From Anaerotignum sp. (GTDB taxonomy: Bacteria > Bacillota > Clostridia > Lachnospirales > Anaerotignaceae): a stretch of 30,551 nt of DNA. This document shows positions 7,698-15,727 of this stretch, piece by piece. The position numbers were made by a program, and so were the translations under genes. The notes under the pieces were generated by a model, which made no database searches, was not told where the DNA came from, and was given only the letters and a program-made list of their open reading frames with translations. Each line of letters opens with the position of its first letter. The first letter of the stretch is position 1. The stretch lies in assembly GCA_020024255.1 (NCBI GenBank), contig JAHHTX010000012.1, positions 1 through 30,551 on the forward strand, in the 5' to 3' direction.

Positions 7698-7810
7698 CTG
7701 ACTGTCCTCATTTCTGTAAAATATAAAACGGTACATATTTTTTCGACAATAAATTTTTTCTTACATTTATATCAAAAAAGGTACCAAATACTATATAGCA
7801 ATTACAAGAA

Positions 7811-7839
7811 ATTATAACAAACTCCGCAAAGGATTGCAA
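7811..7839 (-). promoter_or_regulatory. lysA promoter
   Basis: On the minus strand TTGCAA (7839-7834), a 17-nt spacer and TATAAT (7816-7811). The transcript would have a leader of about 105 nt before the lysA ATG. Confidence 0.7.
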
Positions 7840-7850
7840 CGTTCCTTTGC
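7826..7850. promoter_or_regulatory. Dyad over the lysA -35 box, candidate operator
   Basis: GCAAAGGA (7826-7833) and TCCTTTGC (7843-7850) are exact reverse complements, and the 9-nt spacer between them contains the -35 hexamer. This placement suggests a regulator-binding site. A short terminator read on the plus strand (TGTATTTTT follows) is the alternative. Confidence 0.5.
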
Positions 7851-7976
7851 TGTATTTTTGTAGATTCACAGGTAAATATATACTTTTCCGTAAGACATTT
7901 TTTATGATATATGGGCGATTTTTTCATCGCTTTTCTATAAGAAAGCAGATTATGTTCTTTTATTTTTATCTGTTTC

Positions 7977-7985
7977 TGCTATAAT
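7977..7985 (+). promoter_or_regulatory. Extended -10 promoter for the kdpD-like kinase
   Basis: TGCTATAAT is a perfect extended -10 element 50 nt before the kinase ATG. No good -35 hexamer is present at the right distance, which is typical of extended -10 promoters. Confidence 0.55.
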
Positions 7986-8035
7986 GGAATAAGAAATGAC
8001 TGTGCTGTTGCAAATAAAAAATCGAGGTATGGGTT

Positions 8036-9589
8036 ATGTCTGTAAAAATGAATAATTTTTCAGTAAAATTTCGTAACATGCTGTGGGATTTAGGTAAAAC
8101 AGTTGTTGTATTCTTTGTGGCAACGTGTTTTGCACTCTATCTGCGTAAAGCAAATGTGCTGAATGATAATATATATGGTGTATTTATGCTTGCCGTTGCT
8201 GTGACTTCTTCTATCACAAGTGGATATGTCTGGGGGATTATCAGTTCATTAAGCGGTGTTATCGGGGTCAACTTCTTTTTCACTTACCCTTATTTCGCCA
8301 TTGATTTTACGTTGGCAGGGTACCCGATTACCTTTGCTATATTGCTTCTTTTGTCTGTTTTAATCAGTGCGCTCACTGCGAAGGTAAAGCGTGCAGCCGT
8401 GCTTTCCTCTCTACGAAGAAAGCGTGCAGAAAGCTTGAATCATATGAGCAAAGAGTTATTGTCTGCCAATAATTTTCAAGATATTTTGCAGATTTCTATG
8501 GAACATATTGATGCAGTTAGCCATTGCAGTGTGATTTTGTATATTGGCTCTCCGCTGAACCCCAAATATATAGTCGATAAATACCTTTCGGAAAACGATG
8601 AAAAAATACTTGGCAGTATGTTGGAAAAGCAGGTTGCACAGGAGGCTTATTTAAGCAAAAAGAGTACAGGACTTGGTATAGAGGATATCAGCCAAAACTG
8701 CCTTGGCACATACATACCTGTTATCAAAAAAGACGAAATTTATGGCGTTGTAGGACTTTTGCTGCAAGACCCGGACTACATCAGCAGCGATACTTTACAA
8801 TATATTACTTTGATTATGGCACAGGTAGTTTTGGCATTAGACAGGCAGGAAATCTTTTTGGAATCCCAGAGAATTCTTCTGGAAAAAGAAAAAGAAAATA
8901 TGCGGAGCAACCTTTTGCGTGCCATTTCCCATGATTTGCGTACACCCCTCACTTGTATTCTTGGTTCCAGCACTACACTTTTGGAGAATGCACATACATT
9001 GGATCAGGAAACCAAAAGGCAGCTTCTTGAAGATATTCATCACGATGCCGGGTGGCTTATTCAAATGGTGGAAAATCTGCTTTCTGTAACCAAAATCAGC
9101 GGACACGATGCAAGTCTGAAAAAGAAGGAGGAAATTGTAGAAGAAGTTGCAGAGGAGTCTGTGACAAAAATAAAAAAACGGTTTTCTCATGCGGAAATAT
9201 GTGTTCATGTGCCAGAAGAACTTCTGCTTGTACCTATGGACGCTATGCTTATTGAGCAAGTGCTCATCAATTTGATGGAAAATGCCATCCGTCATTCGGG
9301 TACAAAAGACCCAATTCATCTTGTGATAAAAAATACAGGAAAAGAGGCTGTTTTTTCTGTCTATGACCAAGGTATCGGGATTCCTCCTGAATGCTTACCA
9401 CATATTTTTGACGGCACTTTGCCAAGTAGGTCTACGGACTCTGCAAGGGGTCTGGGTATTGGTCTGCCCATCTGCAAATCTATTATTACAGCACACGGCG
9501 GGAGGATTTTTGCGGAGAATAATAAAGATGGTGGTGCAAACTTTACTTTTGTATTACCCTTGAAAGGAGAGGATATTCATGTCCAATAA
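8036..9589 (+). CDS. KdpD-like sensor histidine kinase lacking the N-terminal KdpD and USP domains
   Basis: The 517 residues correspond to the C-terminal half of KdpD. Four membrane helices (about residues 22-115, DUF4118 type) precede a GAF-like region (about 140-260). The HisKA phospho-acceptor is H299 in RAISHDLRTPL, and the HATPase domain has an N box (LINLMENAIRHS), DQGIGIP and GLGIGLPI. Full-length KdpD is about 890 residues and adds a Walker-type KdpD domain and a universal-stress domain; both are absent here. The promoter and GAGG site lie just upstream of the ATG, so this is a naturally short form and not a truncation. The adjacent kdpE-like regulator overlaps by 11 nt. No kdpFABC genes are in the window, so potassium sensing is uncertain. 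Confidence 0.9.
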   Translation: MSVKMNNFSVKFRNMLWDLGKTVVVFFVATCFALYLRKANVLNDNIYGVFMLAVAVTSSITSGYVWGIISSLSGVIGVNFFFTYPYFAIDFTLAGYPITFAILLLLSVLISALTAKVKRAAVLSSLRRKRAESLNHMSKELLSANNFQDILQISMEHIDAVSHCSVILYIGSPLNPKYIVDKYLSENDEKILGSMLEKQVAQEAYLSKKSTGLGIEDISQNCLGTYIPVIKKDEIYGVVGLLLQDPDYISSDTLQYITLIMAQVVLALDRQEIFLESQRILLEKEKENMRSNLLRAISHDLRTPLTCILGSSTTLLENAHTLDQETKRQLLEDIHHDAGWLIQMVENLLSVTKISGHDASLKKKEEIVEEVAEESVTKIKKRFSHAEICVHVPEELLLVPMDAMLIEQVLINLMENAIRHSGTKDPIHLVIKNTGKEAVFSVYDQGIGIPPECLPHIFDGTLPSRSTDSARGLGIGLPICKSIITAHGGRIFAENNKDGGANFTFVLPLKGEDIHVQ

Positions 9590-10277
9590 AATCAAAATTT
9601 TACTTGTTGAAGATGAAGAGGCAATCAGCAATTTTATTGCAACGACATTAAAAGCCAATGACTATGCTGTTGTGATGGCACATACAGGGAAGGAGGCTTT
9701 ATCTATGCTTTCGTCCCATTGTCCAGATTTGACACTGTTGGATTTGGGTCTGCCGGATATAGATGGTACAGATATTTTGCAAAAAATCAGAGAGTGGTCG
9801 AATATACCGGTAATTGTGGTATCGGCAAGAACAGAGGAAGCGGATAAGGTTAACGCACTGGATATGGGAGCAGATGATTATATTGCAAAGCCTTTTGGTA
9901 CATCAGAGCTTCTGGCTCGTATCCGCACAGCACTGCGTCATAGTGCTAAAACACAAAATGCTTCGCAGACAGGGAATGTATTTCAGGCGCAGGATTTGCG
10001 GATAGATTTTGATAAACGGCAGGTTGTCGTAGATGGAAAAAGCGTACATCTGACACAGATAGAGTTTAAAATTGTATCTCTTTTGGCAAAAAGCGCAGGA
10101 CGTGTGCTAACGTATGATTCCATTATTACAGAACTTTGGGGTCCTTATGCCATTAAGGATAATCAGATTCTCCGTGTGAATATGGCGAATATTCGCAGAA
10201 AACTTGAAAAGAATCCGGCACAGCCCAGATATATTTTTACAGAGGTGGGTGTCGGCTACCGTATGGTGGAAGAATAA
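9579..10277 (+). CDS. KdpE-like OmpR-family response regulator
   Basis: 232 residues: a receiver domain with acidic E11-D12, phospho-acceptor D55 (LLDLGLPDIDG) and the conserved lysine in IAKPF, then a winged-helix DNA-binding domain (LTQIEFKIVSLLAKSAGRVL through NIRRKLEKNP to VGVGYRM). The overall sequence is of the KdpE type. It overlaps the kinase gene by 11 nt, so the two are a cognate pair. In classic systems KdpE activates the high-affinity K+ ATPase kdpFABC; that operon is not present here. The target could be elsewhere in the genome, a different K+ transporter, or something else. A large hairpin terminator begins inside its stop codon. Confidence 0.92.
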   Translation: MSNKIKILLVEDEEAISNFIATTLKANDYAVVMAHTGKEALSMLSSHCPDLTLLDLGLPDIDGTDILQKIREWSNIPVIVVSARTEEADKVNALDMGADDYIAKPFGTSELLARIRTALRHSAKTQNASQTGNVFQAQDLRIDFDKRQVVVDGKSVHLTQIEFKIVSLLAKSAGRVLTYDSIITELWGPYAIKDNQILRVNMANIRRKLEKNPAQPRYIFTEVGVGYRMVEE

Positions 10278-10366
10278 AAAAACCTTTGCTTTTTTGAACT
10301 GTTTCATTTTCAACTGTTCGTATAAAATGGAACAGTTCAATGTTTTCAGAAGCAAAGGTTTTTTTT
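10276..10366. terminator. Large bidirectional hairpin terminator
   Basis: The outer arms AAAAAAACCTTTGCTT (10276-10291) and AAGCAAAGGTTTTTTTT (10350-10366) pair. Inside, TTGAACTGTT (10294-10303) pairs with AACAGTTCAA (10331-10340), extended by CATTTT/AAAATG. Runs of A and T at the ends allow termination from both strands. It ends kdpE and the minus-strand TPR gene, overlapping both stop codons. Confidence 0.85.
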
Positions 10367-11774
10367 ATTCTGCTGTTGTTTCTTCCAATTCTTTAATAGA
10401 AATTTTTACATTTTCAATTTGTTTGGAGTTAGGGAACTCAGAAAGCACTCGTTCATAATATGTTTTTGCTGTTGCGGTATCTTTATTTACAGCGGCAATA
10501 TCTCCGAGATAAAAGAGAATGTCCCCCACAAATTCCTCTTTATCTGCATATCGCAGAGCATTTTCTAAATTTGTTTTTGCTGTTTCATATTCTTTATTCA
10601 GAAACTCACTCTTGCCTTTGTTATAGAGCAATTCGGCTGCTTTTGGGTATATCGTAGATTTGATGGTGTTGTATTTTGCCATATCCTCCTCGCTGAAACC
10701 AACTGTTTCAATGCTGTCTAATGTTTGTACGCAAGCTTGTATATCTTTGTCTGTCATTTGGGAATAGGCGGTTTCCAATAGTTCCAGATTGGCTTGTTTT
10801 GTTTCCTCACTGCGCAGCAACTTATTTTCTTTTTGCAGTTTTTGAAATTCTGTACGCATTTTTTTGACTTCTTCGGCAGTCATGTGGGTTTCGCCGGAAA
10901 AAAGTTTTAGCTGTGCTGTCAGATCAGAAATTTTTTTGTCTTTTTCATCGCTGAGGGCAGGTGCAACCAAAACCAGAAGAAACGTTGCCGAAACAATTAG
11001 CCCGATGGCAAAAGAAAAAAAGTCACGTTTTTCCAGAAGGCCGGATTTCTTTCTATCATTGCGTTTGTAGTGTGGGATAGGAGGGGCACTATCTGTTTTC
11101 AACATTTTTCCGGAACCATTGTTGTTTTTCCAAAGATGATGTGCTTGTTTAGATGAGGCTTGTCCGATTTTCTCAAGATATTGCAGATACCGCAAAGCAA
11201 AGGGATTTTTAATATCTTTTTTCAGAACCGTTTCAATAAATTGTCTTGCCCGCTTATAATTTTTTTCCATAATACAGCATAAGGTTAAAAGATTGTAAGC
11301 ATCTAGGAAATCAGGGTTTACATCTAGACTTTTCTTTAACTGTATGATAGCCAGATCATCGCTGTTTTGCTGTAAGTAAAGCAGGGCTTGATTATACATT
11401 CGTACAGCATCATTTCTTTTTTCCATTTCCCGTGCATTTTTTTGCAGACAGTTGATGTAGGATTCCGCAGGGTTATTTTCTGTTTCATAAGATGTACTGA
11501 TAATCCAGTGACGCAGTGCTTCTGCAATTCTGCCTGTTTCATAATAGACAAGTCCCAGAAGATTGCGTGCTTGCAAGTTGTTTTTATCAAATACAAGACT
11601 TTGTTCTAACTGTTCTGCTGCACCGGATAAATCGTTTTCCCGTGCTTTTTCTAGGGCTTGGTTATATAGACGGATGGAAACTGTTTTGCTTTTTTGGAAT
11701 ACATAGGCATCTACATCGCAGTTTGGACAATGGTATCCTGTTGGAATCGTAGAGCCGCAATTTGGACACTTCAT
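10365..11774 (-). CDS. Zinc-ribbon and TPR membrane protein of unknown function
   Basis: 469 residues. A zinc-ribbon (C3, C6, C16, C19) opens the protein. Tetratricopeptide repeats follow at about 33-200 (for example NLLGLVYYETGRIAEALRHW). A basic linker leads to one membrane helix at 253-273, then a charged coiled coil (about 276-330) and further TPR-like repeats (about 385-450) ending with VGDILFYLGDIAAVNKDTAT. The arrangement suggests a cytoplasmic ribbon/TPR half and an extracytoplasmic coiled-coil/TPR half, joined across the membrane. It is likely a scaffold or assembly factor; no enzyme motif is seen. AAGGAG precedes the ATG by 9 nt. It follows a 52-residue gene (15-nt gap) and folC on the same strand, suggesting cotranscription. 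Confidence 0.85.
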   Translation of the reverse strand: MKCPNCGSTIPTGYHCPNCDVDAYVFQKSKTVSIRLYNQALEKARENDLSGAAEQLEQSLVFDKNNLQARNLLGLVYYETGRIAEALRHWIISTSYETENNPAESYINCLQKNAREMEKRNDAVRMYNQALLYLQQNSDDLAIIQLKKSLDVNPDFLDAYNLLTLCCIMEKNYKRARQFIETVLKKDIKNPFALRYLQYLEKIGQASSKQAHHLWKNNNGSGKMLKTDSAPPIPHYKRNDRKKSGLLEKRDFFSFAIGLIVSATFLLVLVAPALSDEKDKKISDLTAQLKLFSGETHMTAEEVKKMRTEFQKLQKENKLLRSEETKQANLELLETAYSQMTDKDIQACVQTLDSIETVGFSEEDMAKYNTIKSTIYPKAAELLYNKGKSEFLNKEYETAKTNLENALRYADKEEFVGDILFYLGDIAAVNKDTATAKTYYERVLSEFPNSKQIENVKISIKELEETTAE

Positions 11775-11789
11775 AAATATCGACTCCTT

Positions 11790-11948
11790 TTATCTGGACG
11801 GATCATAAAAATCCGTTGTTTTTTCATTGGCAATGTGCTGTAAAATATCTAATATGTCTTGCATCTGGGAAGGGTGCAAGGCAGATTCGATTTCGTCAAG
11901 CTCCATAATGTGATGATATTTTTCCAATTCTTCTTTAAAATTTATCAT
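11790..11948 (-). CDS. Conserved-looking 52-residue acidic protein
   Basis: A short gene between folC and the TPR membrane protein. The product begins MINFKEELEKYHHIMELDEI and ends TTDFYDPSR. It is mostly charged and helical, with no membrane segment and no cysteines. A strong GGAGG site lies 8 nt before the ATG, and the spacing to both neighbours (45 nt after folC, 15 nt before the TPR gene) is operon-like. These features support a real gene despite its size. I do not recognise a family. The helix-rich acidic sequence would suit a small adaptor for the neighbouring TPR protein; that is only an inference from position. Confidence 0.7.
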   Translation of the reverse strand: MINFKEELEKYHHIMELDEIESALHPSQMQDILDILQHIANEKTTDFYDPSR

Positions 11949-11993
11949 ATGTTTTGCCTCCAAATTTATATCAGAATATGGTAAGTTACAAGG

Positions 11994-13289
11994 TTATTTT
12001 TTGTTTAAGATAATGCTTCGCATTGCACCAATCATATACAAAGAACCACAGCAGAGAATGACATCTGCGGGTTTTGTGAGAGAGCAAGCCTTTTCATAGG
12101 CATCTGTTAGTTCTTTTTCCACATAAAGGGGTTTTCCATAGATTTCTGCTTGTTTTTTCAATACACAGGCATCTAGTTTCCGTAGGCTTTCCGGCTCTGT
12201 CAACACTGCCTGCCGAATGAGAGGGAAAATTTCCGAAAGCATACTGTCATATTCCTTATCACCTAGAACACCGAGAATTAACGTAATATTTCTGCCTTTT
12301 GTGTAAGCAGGAAGCGTGGCAGCAAGTTTCTTAATGCCATCTGCATTATGTGCTCCATCCAACAAAACCAAAGGACTTTCACCACAGATTTCCATGCGTC
12401 CCGCCCAGTGGGCATGGGCAATCCCTTTCGCAATACTTTCTTTTGTCAAAGAAAGACCGCTTTTCTGTAAAAGGGTGCAGGCATAAAGTACGGTTATGCA
12501 GTTTTGTATTTGGTAATCGCCTAACAGAGGTAAATGGATTTCTTCATTGGAAAAATCTGTCCCCTGCACAGAAAAAACAGTTTCTTTTAATGTACGGGAC
12601 AGCACCGTATATTCTATATTTTGCATATAATAGAGCGGTGCAGAAAGTCCTTCTGCTGTTTCTCTTACTATATTATATACGGTTTCCTCTTGTGGATACA
12701 ATACTACAGGACAGTTTTTCTTGATAATGCCACTTTTTTCTTTGGCAATATCTGCCAAACTGTTGCCAAGAAAATCCGTATGGTCAATGCTGATGGACAT
12801 AATCAGACTGAGGAGGGGCGTATCGATGACATTTGTGGCATCGAAGCGTCCGCCCAGACCCACTTCCATAATGGCAATATCCACATTTTGTGCTGCAAAA
12901 TAGTGAAAAGCTACTGCTGTTAAAATTTCGAAAAGGGTTGGTACATCTTCTCCGTCTTTTTCCATGGCAAGGCAAAGCTCCTTTGCATAGGTTATTTCCT
13001 TTGCAAAATCTTCCTTAGCAATAGGTGTGTCTGCAATAACATAGCGTTCTGTATAGGATTGCAGGTGGGGAGAAGTATAAACGGCAGTGCGATAACCACT
13101 TACGTTTAAAACAGAGGAAAGCATGGCAGAAGCAGAACCTTTTCCGTTTGTGCCTGCAATGTGGATACAGGTTAAATTTTTTTGAGGGTTTCCCATGCGT
13201 TCCAGTAATGACAGAACACGAGTAAGACCAGGGACAGAGGCAAAACCAACCTCCTTTTCCAGATAGGTAATACTTTCTTGATAATCCAT
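11994..13289 (-). CDS. folC: Folylpolyglutamate synthase / dihydrofolate synthase
   Basis: A Mur-ligase-family ATPase that adds glutamate to folates and, in many bacteria, also to dihydropteroate. The 431 residues show the P-loop GTNGKGS (46-52), TSPHL, EVGLGGRFDATNVID, ISIDHTDFLGNSLADIAKEK (including the carbamylated-lysine region) and LDGAHNADG, in family order. The ATG is preceded by GGAGGAGG at 7 nt. A promoter lies 46 nt upstream on the same strand. It is the first gene of a minus-strand unit with the 52-residue gene and the TPR protein. Whether it has both activities cannot be decided here. Confidence 0.95.
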   Translation of the reverse strand: MDYQESITYLEKEVGFASVPGLTRVLSLLERMGNPQKNLTCIHIAGTNGKGSASAMLSSVLNVSGYRTAVYTSPHLQSYTERYVIADTPIAKEDFAKEITYAKELCLAMEKDGEDVPTLFEILTAVAFHYFAAQNVDIAIMEVGLGGRFDATNVIDTPLLSLIMSISIDHTDFLGNSLADIAKEKSGIIKKNCPVVLYPQEETVYNIVRETAEGLSAPLYYMQNIEYTVLSRTLKETVFSVQGTDFSNEEIHLPLLGDYQIQNCITVLYACTLLQKSGLSLTKESIAKGIAHAHWAGRMEICGESPLVLLDGAHNADGIKKLAATLPAYTKGRNITLILGVLGDKEYDSMLSEIFPLIRQAVLTEPESLRKLDACVLKKQAEIYGKPLYVEKELTDAYEKACSLTKPADVILCCGSLYMIGAMRSIILNKK

Positions 13290-13334
13290 GCCAGATTCCT
13301 CCTCCTATTTTTGTATCTTAGCAATTACAGTACC

Positions 13335-13362
13335 ATTATAGCAAAATTGCAGGTTTCTGCAA
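13335..13362 (-). promoter_or_regulatory. folC operon promoter
   Basis: On the minus strand TTGCAG (13362-13357), a 16-nt spacer, then TATAAT (13340-13335) with an extended TGC directly before it. Confidence 0.7.
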
Positions 13363-13387
13363 GGAATTTACAGGAAAAAGAAAAAGG

Positions 13388-13416
13388 TTGTTTCAAAAGG
13401 AAGAAAATTGTATAAT
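13388..13416 (+). promoter_or_regulatory. mltG operon promoter
   Basis: TTGTTT (13388-13393), a 17-nt spacer, then TATAAT (13411-13416), 31 nt before the mltG ATG. It is divergent from the folC promoter: the two -35 boxes are only 25 bp apart, so the promoters may interfere. Confidence 0.7.
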
Positions 13417-13447
13417 GAAAGAAGTTTAATGAAGGAGGAGGGCGGTT

Positions 13448-15004
13448 ATGCAGGACAAGGAAAACCGAGATGAAGAACAAAATAGGGCAGAGGCAACATT
13501 TTCGCATAAAGACAGAAGCCGTATAACAAGAGAAGAAACGGTATACCCCACTCGTGGCGGAAGTCATTATTCGGTGCGGGAAGAAACGGCATATCCTACT
13601 TATGGCAAAAGCCGTTATCCGGTACGGGAGGAAACCACATACCCCACCCGTGGCAAAAGCCGTTATCCGGTACGGGAAGAAACGATATATCCCAGCCATG
13701 AGGGGAGCCATTATCCAGTACGGGAAGAAACCACATATCCGTCAAGAAAGGAAAGCAGATATCTGACGGAAGAAACCACCATGACAACAAGACGGCAGGC
13801 AGAAACAAGAACGGAAGAACATTTCGCAAAGGAAAGCCGGAAGACAGAATTTCATTTAGGGAATAGAGAAAAAGAGGAAAAAAGTGGACGCACAGCTTCC
13901 GATTTTCATCACCATGCAAGAAATAATGCCCCTATTCGTCATACACACCATAAAAGAAAAAAGAAAAGAAAAAATCCCCTTGGTCTTTTTCTTGTCATCA
14001 TTATTTTGGCAGTTTTTATTGGATTTGGCTGTTTTCGCTTTGTAGAGGGTTTACTTTCACCGACAACAGGCACGGAAAACCTCACAGGAGAGATGGTAGA
14101 AGTAACTATACCAAAAGGTGCAGATACCGCTACCATTGCAGAAATTTTAAAAGAGAAAAAACTCGTCAAAAGTAAATTTTCTTTCCGCCTTAGCAGTAAG
14201 CTGAATGGATATGACGGCACTTATCAGCAGGGGACATACGATGTGGATACAGGTATGACACCAACACAGATTATGGAACTTTTGCAAACAGGTGTTGTCC
14301 ATTATGAAAAGAAAATTACGATACCTGAAGGGTATAATGTACGGCAGATTGCAGAAAAAGCAGAAGAAGTTGGAATCTGTACGGCAGAAGAATTTATTGA
14401 AGAAACGAATCATGGCTTCTTTGCCTATGATTTTGTGGAGAATTTGCCCCAAAGAGAATATATGCTGGAAGGCTATTTGTTCCCGGACACTTATTATTTA
14501 TCTAACGATATGACAGCACATGATCTGGTGGATATGATGTTGGCACGATTTGATAAGATGTATACAGCAGAGTATAAAAAAGCTGTGGAAGAAAGTGGAC
14601 ATTCTCTGGACGAAATTGTTACCATAGCCTCGATGATTGAAAAGGAAATAAATGTGGACGAAGAACGGGAAAGAGCCGCAGGTGTTATCTATAATCGTTT
14701 AAAAGAAGAGATGAGTCTTGGTATTGATGCAACAGTGCTATATGCTATTGGAAAGAGTGCAGGGGAGTTAACCAAAGCAGATTTGCAGATAGATTCACCC
14801 TACAATACCCGTATCAATAAAGGACTGCCCCTTGGCCCCATTGCCAATGCAGGGGAAGCTTCCTTCCGTGCAGCATTATATCCCGAGAAAAATGATTATT
14901 TGTATTATGTAGTAGAGAAAAAAGGTAGCAATTCCCATGTCTTTACTAAAACTTATGAAGAATTTTTGGCAGCAAAGAAAAAATATCAAAATAGTGTGGA
15001 ATAA
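13448..15004 (+). CDS. mltG: Endolytic murein transglycosylase with repeat-bearing cytoplasmic tail
   Basis: MltG (YceG family) cleaves nascent peptidoglycan strands and is thought to end glycan elongation. The 518-residue protein has three parts. Residues 1-175 are a hydrophilic cytoplasmic tail with five 16-residue repeats (27-106). One membrane helix spans about 177-197. An extracellular LysM-like and catalytic domain follows, with the active-site glutamate E398 in IASMIEKEI and the RAAGVIYNRL, LQIDSPYNTR and PIANAGEASFRAALYP motifs. E. coli MltG has only a short tail of about 20 residues, so this one is long. AAGGAGGAG precedes the ATG. The gene heads an operon with trmR and trhP, the same order as yrrL-yrrM-yrrN/O in Bacillus subtilis. 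Confidence 0.92.
   Translation: MQDKENRDEEQNRAEATFSHKDRSRITREETVYPTRGGSHYSVREETAYPTYGKSRYPVREETTYPTRGKSRYPVREETIYPSHEGSHYPVREETTYPSRKESRYLTEETTMTTRRQAETRTEEHFAKESRKTEFHLGNREKEEKSGRTASDFHHHARNNAPIRHTHHKRKKKRKNPLGLFLVIIILAVFIGFGCFRFVEGLLSPTTGTENLTGEMVEVTIPKGADTATIAEILKEKKLVKSKFSFRLSSKLNGYDGTYQQGTYDVDTGMTPTQIMELLQTGVVHYEKKITIPEGYNVRQIAEKAEEVGICTAEEFIEETNHGFFAYDFVENLPQREYMLEGYLFPDTYYLSNDMTAHDLVDMMLARFDKMYTAEYKKAVEESGHSLDEIVTIASMIEKEINVDEERERAAGVIYNRLKEEMSLGIDATVLYAIGKSAGELTKADLQIDSPYNTRINKGLPLGPIANAGEASFRAALYPEKNDYLYYVVEKKGSNSHVFTKTYEEFLAAKKKYQNSVE
13526..13765 (+). repeat. Five 48-bp tandem repeats in mltG
   Basis: Each unit encodes VREET.YPT.GKSRYP or a close variant. The three central units are nearly identical and the outer two have diverged. 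The Tyr/Arg/Glu/Pro-rich sequence looks disordered. It lies in the cytoplasmic tail of MltG and is a candidate site for phosphorylation or protein binding. Confidence 0.9.
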
Positions 15005-15034
15005 TACCAAAACAGAAGTTGTAGGAGAGAATAT

Positions 15035-15727
15035 ATGAAATATGTAACAGATGAAACCATGAACACATATCTGCGTACAGTTCAGCCCATGTATGATGGT
15101 GTATTGGGTGAGATACAGAGAGAAGCCATAGCGGCAGAAGTGCCAATTATCCCTCTGGAAACGGCACGACTATTGAGCGTTCTTCTAACCATGCAGAAAC
15201 CAAAGCATATTTTGGAAATCGGCACGGCTGTAGGATTTTCCGCAGGTCTGATGTGTCGTTATTTGCCAGAAGACGGTACCGTAACCACCATTGACCGTTT
15301 TGAAGTCATGTTGAAAGATGCAAGAAAAAATATCAAGCGTATGGGTCTTGAGAAAAAAATCACCATATTGGAAGGTGATGCGGCAGATATTCTGCCGACA
15401 CTTGAAGGGCCTTATGATGTGATATTTTTAGATGCGGCAAAAGGGCAGTATGGGAATTTTCTGCCCCACTGTCTGCGTCTTTTGCCTGTCGGTGGCATTC
15501 TCATTGTAGATGATGTTTTGCAGGGCGGAACCATTGCCCAAACGAGATTCAGTGTGCCAAGAAGACAACGCACCATCCATAAAAGACTACGGAATTTCCT
15601 TTGGGATATCACCCATGATGAAGCATTGGAAACTTCTATTATTCCCATTGGTGATGGTGTAGCCTTGTGTTATAAGAAAAAAGAAATTCCCATAAATACA
15701 GAAGGAGCAGAAAACTATGATAAATAA
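15035..15727 (+). CDS. trmR: tRNA 5-hydroxyuridine O-methyltransferase
   Basis: A class I SAM-dependent methyltransferase of 230 residues, in the family of B. subtilis YrrM (TrmR). TrmR methylates 5-hydroxyuridine at the tRNA wobble position to 5-methoxyuridine. The SAM-binding motif I is EIGTAVGFSA (61-70). The acidic motif (TIDRF), the metal-binding FLDAAKGQY segment and IVDDVL follow, as in catechol-O-methyltransferase-like enzymes. The family also includes enzymes with small-molecule substrates. The tRNA assignment rests on its place between mltG and a U32-family gene, which matches yrrL-yrrM-yrrN-yrrO, and on trhP overlapping it by 11 nt. TAGGAGAG precedes the ATG. Confidence 0.85.
   Translation: MKYVTDETMNTYLRTVQPMYDGVLGEIQREAIAAEVPIIPLETARLLSVLLTMQKPKHILEIGTAVGFSAGLMCRYLPEDGTVTTIDRFEVMLKDARKNIKRMGLEKKITILEGDAADILPTLEGPYDVIFLDAAKGQYGNFLPHCLRLLPVGGILIVDDVLQGGTIAQTRFSVPRRQRTIHKRLRNFLWDITHDEALETSIIPIGDGVALCYKKKEIPINTEGAENYDK

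Larger units (their letters stand above)
7698..8035. other. Divergent lysA / kdpD control region
   Basis: 338 bp without a gene. It holds the lysA promoter and dyad, AT-rich DNA and the kdpD promoter. I see no riboswitch-like conserved sequence, and in particular nothing recognisable as a lysine riboswitch in the lysA leader. Confidence 0.5.

Noticed and set aside
7698..7810. Lysine riboswitch before lysA
   Set aside because: The leader is short and AT-rich and shows none of the conserved L-box elements.
8036..10277. A kdp potassium-uptake operon
   Set aside because: Only the sensor-regulator pair is present; no kdpF, A, B or C follows.
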